64,000 nt of DNA from Streptomyces flaveus. Lineage in GTDB: Bacteria > Actinomycetota > Actinomycetes > Streptomycetales > Streptomycetaceae. Positions 51,841 through 60,404 of this stretch are shown here, piece after piece. The notes beneath the pieces were generated by a model, which was not told the origin of the DNA, ran no database searches, and saw only the letters and a list, made by a program, of their open reading frames with translations. The DNA lies in the NCBI RefSeq assembly GCF_014647675.1, contig NZ_BMPQ01000009.1, forward strand, positions 29,110-93,109. The letters are read 5' to 3'. The position numbers were made by a program, and so were the translations under genes. Numbering within the stretch: the stretch's first letter is position 1; every line of letters begins with the position of its first letter.

Positions 51841-53279
51841 GAGGATCCTTCCTCGGTGGAGTCTGTGGAGTCTGTGGAATCCGTGTGGTGCCGGTCGAAG
51901 TCGGTTCCGGCGAGCACGCCGAGCGGTACGGGCCGGGCGAACGGCCGTCGCGAGGGCTGGAACTCGCACCCCGCGAGCCCTGCCACCGCCGGGCCGCACA
52001 TCCGTCCCTGGCACCAGCCCATCCCGGCCCGCGTCAGCAGCTTCACGGTGCGTACGTCACCGGCGCCGAGCTCGCCCGCGGCCTCCCGGATCGCGGAGGC
52101 GGGCACCTCCTCGCAGCGGCAGACGACGGTGTCGTCGGCGACCTGCTCGGTCCAGTGGGCGGGCGGGGCGTAGACGGTGTCGAGGACGGCGAAGAACTCC
52201 CGCAGTCCGGTACGGGCCTTGACGGCGGCCTCGTACGAACCCGCCTCAGGCGTACGGGAGTTGAGCCGGGCCGCGATCGAGAGGCCGGCGATTCTCCCCT
52301 CGGCGAGCGACAGCACGGCGCCGCCGATCCCGGTGGTCTCCCCGGCCGCCCAGACGCCGGGCACATCGGTGCGCTGCTCGTCGTCGACGGCGACGCCCGG
52401 CCCGTCGAGACGGCAGCCGAGCGCCTCGGCGAGGTCGGTGTGCGGCAGCATGCCGTGCCCAACGGCGAGGGTGTCGCAGGCGATACGCCGCTCGGTGCCG
52501 GGCCAGACCCGCCCGTCGCCGTCCAGCGCGGCAACCGTCACGGCCTCGACCCGGTTGCTGCCGTGCGCCGCGACAACGGTGTGGTGGGCCTTGATCCGCA
52601 CCCGGTGCCGGGCCAACTCGGCGGCATACCGGGCGCCTTCGGCGAGCTTGGCCGGGTGTGCGGCCAGCGTCCTGGCATGCCCCGCGAAGTCCCTCGCTCC
52701 GGCGGACTCGACGAGCGCGGCGACCCCCGCCCCGGCCGCCGCGAGCCCGACCGCCACCGGCATCAGCAACGGCCCGGTCCCCGCCACCACGGCCGTACGC
52801 CCCGGCAACACGAGCCCGCCCTTGAGCATGGCCTGCGCCCCACCCGCGGTGACCACTCCGGGGAGGGTCCACCCGGGGAACGGCAGGACCTTCTCGTACC
52901 CACCGGTGGCGAGCAGCACGGCGTCGGCACGTACGGCGACGGACTGTTCCTGCTCGGGGCCACGGAGGGCGTGCACGGTGAAGCCGTCGGACTGCCCTTC
53001 CACGAACCACACGTGGTGGTCCGACAGATGCGTGATGCGACCCCTCGCGACGTGCGCCGTGAGGCCATCCCGCAGCCGTTCCCATGTGCGCCACTGGTGG
53101 TGCAGTGCCTGCGGACGGCGCGCGCCGAGCGCCGCGGCAGGCTGACGGTAGAACTGGCCGCCCGCCTCCGCAGCCGAGTCGACCAGCGTCACCCGTACAC
53201 CACGCGCGGCAGCGGCAAGTGCCGCCGCGAGCCCCGCGGGACCCGCACCGACCACCGCGAGGTGCGGCCCCTCAGCCAT
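51837..53279 (-). CDS. FAD/BFD subunit of hydroxyproline dehydrogenase (HcnB-like)
   Basis: A 480-residue flavoprotein. FAD site LAVVGAGPAGLAAALAAAAR with the EAGGQFYRQP element, a NAD(P)-type second fold near AVVAGTGPLLMPVAVGLAAA, and a C-terminal BFD-like cluster with Cys in VCRCEEVPASAIREA and WCQGRMCGPAVAGLAGCE, fitting a [2Fe-2S] cluster. This is the HcnB/OoxA-type subunit of three-part D-amino-acid or D-hydroxyproline dehydrogenases. ATG at 53279 overlaps the 2Fe-2S subunit stop by eight bases. Confidence 0.88.
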   Translation of the reverse strand: MAEGPHLAVVGAGPAGLAAALAAAARGVRVTLVDSAAEAGGQFYRQPAAALGARRPQALHHQWRTWERLRDGLTAHVARGRITHLSDHHVWFVEGQSDGFTVHALRGPEQEQSVAVRADAVLLATGGYEKVLPFPGWTLPGVVTAGGAQAMLKGGLVLPGRTAVVAGTGPLLMPVAVGLAAAGAGVAALVESAGARDFAGHARTLAAHPAKLAEGARYAAELARHRVRIKAHHTVVAAHGSNRVEAVTVAALDGDGRVWPGTERRIACDTLAVGHGMLPHTDLAEALGCRLDGPGVAVDDEQRTDVPGVWAAGETTGIGGAVLSLAEGRIAGLSIAARLNSRTPEAGSYEAAVKARTGLREFFAVLDTVYAPPAHWTEQVADDTVVCRCEEVPASAIREAAGELGAGDVRTVKLLTRAGMGWCQGRMCGPAVAGLAGCEFQPSRRPFARPVPLGVLAGTDFDRHHTDSTDSTDSTEEGSS

Positions 53280-53583
53280 GGTGCCCACGATGTCCGGTCC
53301 CTTCCTGCGTACGGATCACGTCCCCGGCCTCCGCCCACACCAGACAAGCGCGTTGGTTCGCCCGCCCGTTGACGGTCACCAGACAGTCGAAGCAGACCCC
53401 GATCCCGCAGAAGACGCCGCGCGGCTCACCACTCCCCCGGGTCGTACGCCACGACGTGATACCCGCCGCCCAGAGCGCGGCGGCGATCGTCTGGCCGGGC
53501 AGGACGGTGATCTCACGGTCATCGAAGGTGACGGTGAAGGCGGGCCCCGGCCGCGCCCCCACCAACTCCAGCGGAGATCTCAC
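53272..53583 (-). CDS. (2Fe-2S) subunit of hydroxyproline dehydrogenase (HcnA-like)
   Basis: A 103-residue ferredoxin-like protein with TVTFDDREITVLPGQTIAAA and the cluster loop GVFCGIGVCFDCLVTVNG followed by RACLVW, giving four Cys. It passes electrons between the flavin subunits. Overlaps both neighbours, by four bases with the upstream FAD oxidase and by eight with the downstream subunit, as expected for parts of one complex. Confidence 0.9.
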   Translation of the reverse strand: MRSPLELVGARPGPAFTVTFDDREITVLPGQTIAAALWAAGITSWRTTRGSGEPRGVFCGIGVCFDCLVTVNGRANQRACLVWAEAGDVIRTQEGTGHRGHHG

Positions 53584-54767
53584 AGGCCCTCCTCGGGGAA
53601 ACGGTCAGGACGGAACGGACTGAGGTCGAGGTCGAGATCGAGATCGGGATCCGAGGTCTTCCCGGTCAGCACCTGGGCGATCAAGTGCCCGGTCCCCGTG
53701 GCGAGCCCGATCCCCGCCCCCTCGTGCCCGCACGCGTGGAAGAGACCGGGCACCCGCGCGTCCGGCCCGATCGCGGGCAGATGGTCGGGCATGTACGGGC
53801 GGAAGCCGAGGTAACCGCGCATCGCCCGCACCCCTTCCAGGAACGGAAACAACCGCGTAGCCCCCGCCGCCAGCGCCCGCGCGACCGGCAACGAGAAGGA
53901 CCGGTCGAAGCCGACCCGTTCCCGGCTGGCCCCGATCAGTACGGGCCCGGCGGCCGTCCCCTCCACCACCGGCGAGGTCTGCAACGCCGCCGAGTCACTG
54001 GCCACGTCGGCCACATAGTCCGCGGCGTACACCTTGTGCCGCACCGTACGCGGCGGCAACGGCTCGGTGACGAGGACGAAGCCGCGCCGGGGCAGCACGG
54101 GCAGGGAGGTACCGGCGAGCGCGGCCAGCTCCCCGCCCCAGGTACCGGCAGCGTTCACGACGGCAGGTGCATGAATCTCGCCCTCAGAGGTACGCACTCC
54201 CCGCACGGCCCCCGCCCCCGTACGCAGCACTTCCGTGACTGCGCACCCCGTCCGCAGCGAGGCCCCCGCGGCCCTGGCGAGCCGTACGACATGGGCAGCG
54301 GCGAGGGTAGGCATGACTTGGGCGTCCTGCGGATACAGCACCCCGCCCGCGAGCCCCTTCGCCAACTTCGGCTCTATGTCATGGAGTTGCCCCGCACCAA
54401 CCGCCACGGCCTCGACCCCGACCGCCCGCTGCCCATCAGCGAGCCCTTCCAGAGCCACGAGCCCCTCCGCCGAGGAGGCAACGACGAGCCCACCCTTGAG
54501 GTCGTACTCAACAGCCGCAGCGATACCGGGCTCACCGGCGAGCTCACCCCACAACCGCCCGGACAACAGGGCAAGTTCAAGCTCAGGCCCAGGCTCCTTG
54601 TCGGACACGAGCAGATTCCCCTCACCCGCCCCGGTCGTACCTCCAGCCACCGCCCCACGATCAACAAGAACAACACGAAGCCCCGCCCGAGCCGAGTACA
54701 GGGCACAGGCAGCCCCCACCATCCCGGCCCCAACGACAACAACATCGCAGGTCAGCAGTGCACTCAC
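53580..54767 (-). CDS. DAO-fold catalytic subunit, probable cis-4-hydroxy-D-proline dehydrogenase
   Basis: A 395-residue FAD amine oxidoreductase: VVVVGAGMVGAACALYSARA, DRGAVAGGTTGAGEGNLLVS, and the C-terminal FHACGHEGAGIGLATGTG that closes the FAD site. It corresponds to HcnC or the LhpB-type catalytic subunit that oxidises D-amino or D-hydroxyproline substrates. First gene of the catabolic set; translation of all subunits is coupled by overlaps. Confidence 0.88.
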   Translation of the reverse strand: MSALLTCDVVVVGAGMVGAACALYSARAGLRVVLVDRGAVAGGTTGAGEGNLLVSDKEPGPELELALLSGRLWGELAGEPGIAAAVEYDLKGGLVVASSAEGLVALEGLADGQRAVGVEAVAVGAGQLHDIEPKLAKGLAGGVLYPQDAQVMPTLAAAHVVRLARAAGASLRTGCAVTEVLRTGAGAVRGVRTSEGEIHAPAVVNAAGTWGGELAALAGTSLPVLPRRGFVLVTEPLPPRTVRHKVYAADYVADVASDSAALQTSPVVEGTAAGPVLIGASRERVGFDRSFSLPVARALAAGATRLFPFLEGVRAMRGYLGFRPYMPDHLPAIGPDARVPGLFHACGHEGAGIGLATGTGHLIAQVLTGKTSDPDLDLDLDLSPFRPDRFPEEGL

Positions 54768-54843
54768 CCCAGTACCATGTCACATACCGCTGGACGAGCC
54801 AAGGGTGCAGCGCTCACCAGGGAGCCGCAGGCTTTTGCTTTTC

Positions 54844-54889
54844 AGGGGCGCGGGGAACTGCGCGACCAGCCACGACACACCGGCAGCCG
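54844..54889 (-). repeat. Dispersed intergenic repeat, copy D (short form, inverted)
   Basis: AGGGGCGCGGGGAACTGCGC, then GACCAGCCACGACACACCGG, then CAGCC: reverse complement of copy C with few changes. It lies in the leader region of the hydroxyproline genes. Confidence 0.75.
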
Positions 54890-54925
54890 CGACACGACCT
54901 GTCACCCCACCCCCTGGCGGGGGGC

Positions 54926-54944
54926 CTGGGGGCGCAGCCCCCAG
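54926..54944 (-). terminator. Hairpin after the methyltransferase gene
   Basis: CTGGGGGC-GCA-GCCCCCAG, eight perfect pairs with a three-base loop, 57 bases past the methyltransferase stop on the minus strand. Confidence 0.55.
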
Positions 54945-55000
54945 TTTCGGGAAGGGGCGGGCCTGGGGAAAAGAAACCCCACCCCCACCCACCCGCACCG

Positions 55001-55723
55001 TCACCCCCGCCCAGCCACCACCCACCGAGACGGCAACTCGATCCGCGAGCCGTCGGCCAGACACTCCGTGGTGACGAGCGGCAGCTCACCACTCGCAAAC
55101 ACGGTGAGCCCAGCAGACCGCAGATACTCCGGCACCGCGTCATCGGCCACCTCACCCGGCGCGATGCCATGCCGGAAAACGGGCGCAAGCTTGCCCGGCG
55201 GCCCCTCCGGACGCTGGGCAAGGCCACGCAGCACAAGCCCCGCAGCCTCGGCGAGCTCAACGAGAAAGGCACGCCCCCGCTCCCCCACCAGCGCGGCAAC
55301 GCCGTCGACAAGCGGCTGCCGATCACCAGGCTCACACTGATGAAGCACCCCCCGCATATACACGTTCACGTCCCCAAGCTCGGCATGCAACGTCTCCGCC
55401 TCACTCTTCTCAGCCGCGTCGAGCAGCCGATACGCGGCCTGCCCCGCCCGATCCGCCCGCCGAGCATGATCGAGGGCGGCAGCCGAGAGGTCGGCCCCGA
55501 CGACGTGGGGGTAGCGGTCGGCGAGGAACCGCGTCTGGGTCCCGTTGCCGCAGCCGAGGTCCACGAAGGGCAGCCCCGGAGCGGCCAAGTGCGGTTCGAA
55601 CAGCGGGAGATGGACCCCGACGGTGAGGGCGGGCTCCGCGTCCCAGAAGACGGCCCCCTGTTCGTCGGGAGCCTCCTGCCAGAAGCCCTCCCAGGCGTCC
55701 CTGTACCGAGTCGTCACGCTCAT
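55001..55723 (-). CDS. SAM-dependent methyltransferase
   Basis: A 240-residue class I methyltransferase: FVDLGCGNGTQTRFLADRYP (motif I), VVGADLSAAALDHARRA, and a cap region with VNVYMRGVLHQCEP. It resembles the TehB/thiopurine-like group. Substrate unknown. GGGGAGC lies six bases before the ATG at 55723, which excludes a 31-residue low-quality extension. Separate from the hydroxyproline genes by a hairpin and a repeat. Confidence 0.85.
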   Translation of the reverse strand: MSVTTRYRDAWEGFWQEAPDEQGAVFWDAEPALTVGVHLPLFEPHLAAPGLPFVDLGCGNGTQTRFLADRYPHVVGADLSAAALDHARRADRAGQAAYRLLDAAEKSEAETLHAELGDVNVYMRGVLHQCEPGDRQPLVDGVAALVGERGRAFLVELAEAAGLVLRGLAQRPEGPPGKLAPVFRHGIAPGEVADDAVPEYLRSAGLTVFASGELPLVTTECLADGSRIELPSRWVVAGRG

Positions 55724-55873
55724 GCCAGCTCCCCAGGGTGCGACTTGCCCGCCGAAACAAACGGGCCAGATCGGTCTACCGCGCCCGGAGTGCGGCGACA
55801 AGCACGCGGCGCACACCTTTCGTACCTTTCACGACTCCTTCGGCACACGTACGCCGCCGTGCGCCCCCCGCGC

Positions 55874-58378
55874 CTAACGACGAGGCAGCGTCATCTCGAA
55901 CCACACCGTCTTCCCGGAGGCACTACGACTGGTCCCCCACTCCCGCGCCAGCCGACTGACCACCCGCAGCCCCCGCCCGTACTCGTCATACGGCCCCGTA
56001 CTGAGCAACGTCGGCAACGTGGGATCGTCGTCATCCACCTCGCACAGCAGCGTGTCCCCGCGGACAAGGCGCAGCTCGATCCGCCGGCTACGGGCATGCC
56101 GTACGGCATTGGTGACCAGCTCACCAACCATCAAATCAGCTTGATCAGCAAGCGAGTTGAGCCCCCACTCGTACAACTGCTCACGAACCACGTCCCGCGC
56201 ACGACTCACCTCGATCGGCTCAGCCGCGAGCCCCCACGTGGCGACATCCTCAGGCTCGATGCCTCCGAGCCGAGCCATCAGCAGCGCCACGTCGTCCTTA
56301 CGACCGCCCCGCCCCGCTTTCGAAAACGTCTCGGCGAGGGCCCGGATGATGGTGTCGCAGGCGTCATCCATCGACGCCGCCGGATGCGCGGCGGACTCAC
56401 ACAGCGTGGCGAGCCCCACCCCGATGTCCTCGCCGCGCACCTCCACCAGTCCATCCGTGCACATCACCAGCCGGTCGCCGGGCGACACCCGCACCCGTAC
56501 GGTCTCGAAGGGCACCCCGCCGACCCCGATGGGCGCCCCCGTCGGCAGGTCGAGGAGATCGCTGCGGCCGCCCTCGGCACGGACCAACACCGGTGGTATG
56601 TGGCCCGCGTTGGCGATCTGGAGCTCGCTCGCGATGGGGTCGTACACCGCGTACAGGCAGGTCGCGAGGTAGTGCTCACCGAGCCGTTGCGCCAAGTCGT
56701 CGAGGTTCCGTAGGAGTTGGGCGGGCGGCAGGTCGAGGCCCGCCATGGTCTGTACGGCGGTGCGCAACTGGCCCATCATCGCGGCCGAGTTGAGCCCGTG
56801 CCCCATCACATCGCCGACGACGAGCGCGGTCCGTGAGCCGGGCAGCTTCACCGAGTCGAACCAGTCGCCGCCGACCCGCCCCAGCAACGTACCCGGCAGA
56901 TAGCGGGTGGCGATGTCGCAGCCCGACATACGGGGCGCGATGTGCGGCAGCATGCTGTCCTGGAGGGTCTCGGCGACGCTCTCCTGGTACGTGTACATGC
57001 GGGCGTTGTCGAGCACGAGCCCGGCGCGGGCGGCGAGTTCGGCACCCGTCACCCGGTCCATGTCGTTGAACTCGACGCGCTCCGGGTGGCGCAGCAGGAT
57101 CATGAACCCGAGGACCACATGGCGGGCCTTCAGCGGTACGACCAGCATGGAGCGGCCGGTGATGAGGGGCCGGATGTCGCGCTTCTCGAACTGCGCGGCG
57201 ATCATGTGGCCCATCTGCTCACTGATGCGCGGCACGAGGACGGGTTCGCCGGTGGTCATGCACTGGAAGAACGGCGTGTGCGCCGGGAACGGCATGGCTT
57301 CGCCGACCGGTACGACGTCGTCCCAGCGGCCCGGCTCGTCGGTGTGCTCGACGGCGACGCGGTGCCACATGGTGGTCGTGTCGGGCACGCCGTCGGGGAA
57401 GCCCTCACCGGCGACGACCTGCTCACGCAGGTACGTCCCGGCGACGTCGGTGAAGCGCGGCACCACGGCCTTGCTGACCTCGACGATGGTGCGGGACAGG
57501 TCCAGCGAGCTGCCGATGCGCCCGCTGACCTCGTTCAGGAACTCCAGGCGCTCACGCACGGCGGCGTACTCGAGGTCCTCGCCGTCGTCCTCGAGGTCCG
57601 GGGGCAGGGGCTCCCCGGACGCCGCCGCCCGAGCCGCACGCTCCCGGCGCGCCTTGCGCTCGGTCCGCCGCGGCACACCCCAGTCGGGCGTGACGGGAAC
57701 CCGTTCGTTCTGGCTGAACTCCAGGACGGGATAGCCCAGTTCGAGAACCTGCCCGACGATGCGGGCGCTCTCGCCGACGCTCATGCTGGGCAGGATCTCG
57801 GGCAGCCGGCGGGCGAGGTCCTGTGCGCCGGGGAAGTCGGTGTGCAGGGCGAAGCCGGGCGCGATGCGCTCGACGGCCGCGTTCTCCTCGGAGTCGCCGT
57901 CGCCGGCGTCATCGGCGTCGTCGCGGCGTGCCCCGTCCGCGTCGGCCGCCAGCACGAGCAGCCGCTCCTGGCCGGGGCCCACCAAGGGATACGCCCACCA
58001 CAGGACGTCGGCCCGGTCGCGGCCCGGCACCGAGAGCCGCGCACGGCCGGCCGCCGGGTAGGACAGCCGCCCGTCGAGGGACGCTTCGAGGTCTGGGCCG
58101 AGTCCGTCGTACGCGGCATACGCCCCGTACGGCGTGATCTCGTCGTCCTCGGGCAGGGCGCCGGACACGGGCAGCAGATCGACGGCGGCGTGGCCCACCG
58201 CCTCCTCCTTGGGGGTCCCGAACAGCCGTCGGGCGCCCCGGCTCCAGTGGGAGACCAGGCCCTCTCGGTCGACGACGATCACGGCCAGCGGTATGCGGCC
58301 GGCCGCGACGCTCTCCGCCACTGCGCCGTTCCTGGCTCCGCCGCCTGAAGCCGTGCCCGCATCGGTGCCACGGTCCAT
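55874..58378 (-). CDS. PAS-GAF-PP2C phosphatase with C-terminal HATPase (RsbU/RsbW-type fusion)
   Basis: An 834-residue signalling protein. PAS at about residues 25-135 (IPLAVIVVDREGLVSHWSRG), a linker, GAF at about 300-460 (LEFLNEVSGRIGSSLDLSRT ... ITGRSMLVVPLKARHVVLGF), SpoIIE-type PP2C phosphatase at about 485-690 (MLPHIAPRMSGCDIATRYLP, VGDVMGHGLNSAAMMGQLRT), and an HATPase_c anti-sigma-like kinase domain at about 710-834 (ADLMVGELVTNAVRHARSRR, DEYGRGLRVVSRLA). Both a phosphatase and a Ser/Thr kinase for anti-anti-sigma factors occur in one chain. ATG 58378 follows GAAGGGGCC. Confidence 0.9.
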   Translation of the reverse strand: MDRGTDAGTASGGGARNGAVAESVAAGRIPLAVIVVDREGLVSHWSRGARRLFGTPKEEAVGHAAVDLLPVSGALPEDDEITPYGAYAAYDGLGPDLEASLDGRLSYPAAGRARLSVPGRDRADVLWWAYPLVGPGQERLLVLAADADGARRDDADDAGDGDSEENAAVERIAPGFALHTDFPGAQDLARRLPEILPSMSVGESARIVGQVLELGYPVLEFSQNERVPVTPDWGVPRRTERKARRERAARAAASGEPLPPDLEDDGEDLEYAAVRERLEFLNEVSGRIGSSLDLSRTIVEVSKAVVPRFTDVAGTYLREQVVAGEGFPDGVPDTTTMWHRVAVEHTDEPGRWDDVVPVGEAMPFPAHTPFFQCMTTGEPVLVPRISEQMGHMIAAQFEKRDIRPLITGRSMLVVPLKARHVVLGFMILLRHPERVEFNDMDRVTGAELAARAGLVLDNARMYTYQESVAETLQDSMLPHIAPRMSGCDIATRYLPGTLLGRVGGDWFDSVKLPGSRTALVVGDVMGHGLNSAAMMGQLRTAVQTMAGLDLPPAQLLRNLDDLAQRLGEHYLATCLYAVYDPIASELQIANAGHIPPVLVRAEGGRSDLLDLPTGAPIGVGGVPFETVRVRVSPGDRLVMCTDGLVEVRGEDIGVGLATLCESAAHPAASMDDACDTIIRALAETFSKAGRGGRKDDVALLMARLGGIEPEDVATWGLAAEPIEVSRARDVVREQLYEWGLNSLADQADLMVGELVTNAVRHARSRRIELRLVRGDTLLCEVDDDDPTLPTLLSTGPYDEYGRGLRVVSRLAREWGTSRSASGKTVWFEMTLPRR

Positions 58379-58517
58379 GGCCAAGGCCCCTTCTTCCCAC
58401 GGTCCGCAAGATCTGTGCCCCAAGCAACCACGGTACGGGTGCGTACGGTTGCCATGTGTGGCAATCCGGGAATTGCTCCGGCGTACGCCACGGAGCGCCA
58501 CCGGCGGAAACACAGCC

Positions 58518-58546
58518 GTGCAGGGCGCGTTCAACGCGCCCTGCAC
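58518..58546 (-). terminator. Hairpin after the SRPBCC gene
   Basis: GTGCAGGGCGCGT and ACGCGCCCTGCAC form 13 perfect pairs with a three-base loop, 23 bases past the SRPBCC stop. Confidence 0.75.
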
Positions 58547-58569
58547 AGGGACCTCTTGGGGTACTTCGG

Positions 58570-59013
58570 TTACTTCTCGACCTCGGCGGCGAGCTTCGCG
58601 AGCACCGTGTCGTAGATCCGGCCGAGGCCCTTGGGGGCGAAGGTCTTCTCGAAGAAGCCGCCGATGCCGCCGGCGCCGTCCCACACGGTGGTGACGACGA
58701 CGCGGGCCGCGCCCTCGCCGGCCGGGGTGACCCGCCAGGTGGTGACCATCGAGGAGTTGCGGTCCTTCTCGACGAGTTCGCCGTCGGTGGGCTCGCTCAC
58801 CTCGAGCAGGCAGTCACGGATGCGCTTGCTGGTGGCCTGGAGTTTCCAGTGGACGAGGGTGCCTTCGCCGTCGCCGCCCTCGCGCACCTCGTACTCGCTG
58901 AAGTGCTCGGACAGGATCTTCCCGCGCGTGCCGCTGTAGTCGGCCAGGGCATCGAAAACGTCGTCCGGCTGAGCCGCTACAACTCGCTCCGTGGTGGCCT
59001 CGACCTGCGCCAT
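58570..59013 (-). CDS. SRPBCC-family protein
   Basis: A 147-residue START-like domain: ATTERVVAAQPDDVFDALAD, EGTLVHWKLQATSKRIRDCL, MVTTWRVTPAGEGAARVVVT and a C-terminal helix FFEKTFAPKGLGRIYDTVLA. It binds a hydrophobic ligand in the cavity; ligand unknown. GGAGG lies eight bases before the ATG. Followed by a strong terminator, so probably transcribed alone. Confidence 0.85.
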   Translation of the reverse strand: MAQVEATTERVVAAQPDDVFDALADYSGTRGKILSEHFSEYEVREGGDGEGTLVHWKLQATSKRIRDCLLEVSEPTDGELVEKDRNSSMVTTWRVTPAGEGAARVVVTTVWDGAGGIGGFFEKTFAPKGLGRIYDTVLAKLAAEVEK

Positions 59014-59153
59014 TGCGTTCCTCCAGCACTTGGAAACTCGGGGGTTCGCGGCCAGCCAACCACCAGGCGGCCGAGTCGCCCAAATCGGGGTCCCCCAAGG
59101 GGTGCAGAAAGGGTGGCGGACACGCAGGTCGTGTTGAGGTCGCACGATCAAGG

Positions 59154-59165
59154 GAACAAGTGTTC
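59154..59165. promoter_or_regulatory. SOS box (LexA site) upstream of the radical SAM gene
   Basis: GAACAAGTGTTC is a perfect palindrome of the GAAC-N4-GTTC form that LexA binds in actinobacteria. It ends 32 bases before the ATG at 59198, where it would overlap the promoter. Confidence 0.6.
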
Positions 59166-59197
59166 TATTCTCTGCTCAGTGCTACCGAGGAGGCCTC

Positions 59198-60235
59198 ATG
59201 CGCTGGGAGAACCTCACAGTGGAGTCCGGCGGCAATCCGCCGGAGAACCCCGCGCTGTTCGGCGCGGACGCGGTGAACACCCGCACCTTCGACACGCCGG
59301 AGTTCCGCGGGATCACCTTCCACGAGATCCGGGCCCGGTCGATCGTGAACCGGGTGCCGGGAGCCTCACGCATGCCCTTCGAGTGGACGGTCAACCCGTA
59401 CCGCGGCTGCTCTCACGCGTGTGTCTACTGTTTCGCCCGTAAGTCCCACAGCTATCTGGACCTCGACACGGGCCTCGGCTTCGACAGCCAGATCGTGGTC
59501 AAGGTGAACGCACCGGAGCTGCTGCGCCGTCAGCTGGGCTCGCGGCGCTGGCAGGGCGAGCACATAGCGATGGGCACGAACGTGGACTGCTACCAACGCG
59601 CCGAGGGCCGCTACCAGTTGATGCCCGGCATCATCGCCGCCCTGCGCGACCACGCGAACCCCTTCTCGATCCTGACGAAGGGCACCCTGATCCTGCGCGA
59701 TCTCGACCTCCTGAAGCAGGCCGCCGCCGTCACCGAGGTCGGGATATCCGTCTCCGTGGGCTTCACTGACGACCAGCTGTGGCGGACGGTCGAGCCGGGC
59801 ACGCCCGCCCCGGAACGCCGCCTGGACGTCGTGCGCACGCTCAACGAGAACGGCATCGGCTGCGGCGTACTGATGGCCCCGGTGATCCCCTTCCTGAGCG
59901 ACCACCCCTCCCAACTGCGCGCCACCGTAAGGGCGATCGCGGCCTCCGGAGCGACCTCGGTGACCCCGCTCGTGCTGCATCTGCGGCCGGGCGCGCGCGA
60001 GTGGTTCATGAGCTGGCTGGAGCACCATCATCCGCATCTGGTACGCCGTTACGAGCGGCTGTACGCGGAGGGCGCGTACGCCCCGAAGTGGTATCAGCGC
60101 CGGATCACCCGTCAGGTCCACGAACTGGCCCAGGAGTACGGCATCGGTCCCACGCGCGCGGGGATGCCACGCCGGATCCCCGAACCGGAGCCGGAGCCGG
60201 CCGTACCGGGTCCCACTCAACTCACTCTGCTCTGA
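59198..60235 (+). CDS. Rv2578c-family radical SAM protein
   Basis: A 345-residue radical SAM enzyme. The iron-sulfur loop is RGCSHACVYCFAR (CxxxCxxC), after an N-terminal lead with MPFEWTVNPY. Other segments: MGTNVDCYQRAEGRYQL, NPFSILTKGTLILRDLDLL and LNENGIGCGVLMAPVIPFLS. The Rv2578c/SplB-like group resembles DNA photoproduct lyases and other repair-related radical SAM proteins; the reaction is not proven. GAGGAGG lies five bases before the ATG. A LexA-type SOS box overlaps the promoter region, consistent with a DNA damage role. Confidence 0.88.
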   Translation: MRWENLTVESGGNPPENPALFGADAVNTRTFDTPEFRGITFHEIRARSIVNRVPGASRMPFEWTVNPYRGCSHACVYCFARKSHSYLDLDTGLGFDSQIVVKVNAPELLRRQLGSRRWQGEHIAMGTNVDCYQRAEGRYQLMPGIIAALRDHANPFSILTKGTLILRDLDLLKQAAAVTEVGISVSVGFTDDQLWRTVEPGTPAPERRLDVVRTLNENGIGCGVLMAPVIPFLSDHPSQLRATVRAIAASGATSVTPLVLHLRPGAREWFMSWLEHHHPHLVRRYERLYAEGAYAPKWYQRRITRQVHELAQEYGIGPTRAGMPRRIPEPEPEPAVPGPTQLTLL

Positions 60236-60404
60236 CCGCCGTTTCCCTGCTCCGACCAGCGCCTTTACCCGGCATCCGGCGGCATCGCGCTGCCCAATAG
60301 TGTCAACTCTTCGCAGAATCTGTCCTTCCTGAGGGTCATTTCCGGGACGATGCGGGGCGGGCCGTGATGTACACGGCTCAATTCCTCCGTCCTGGGAGGC
60401 CTTG

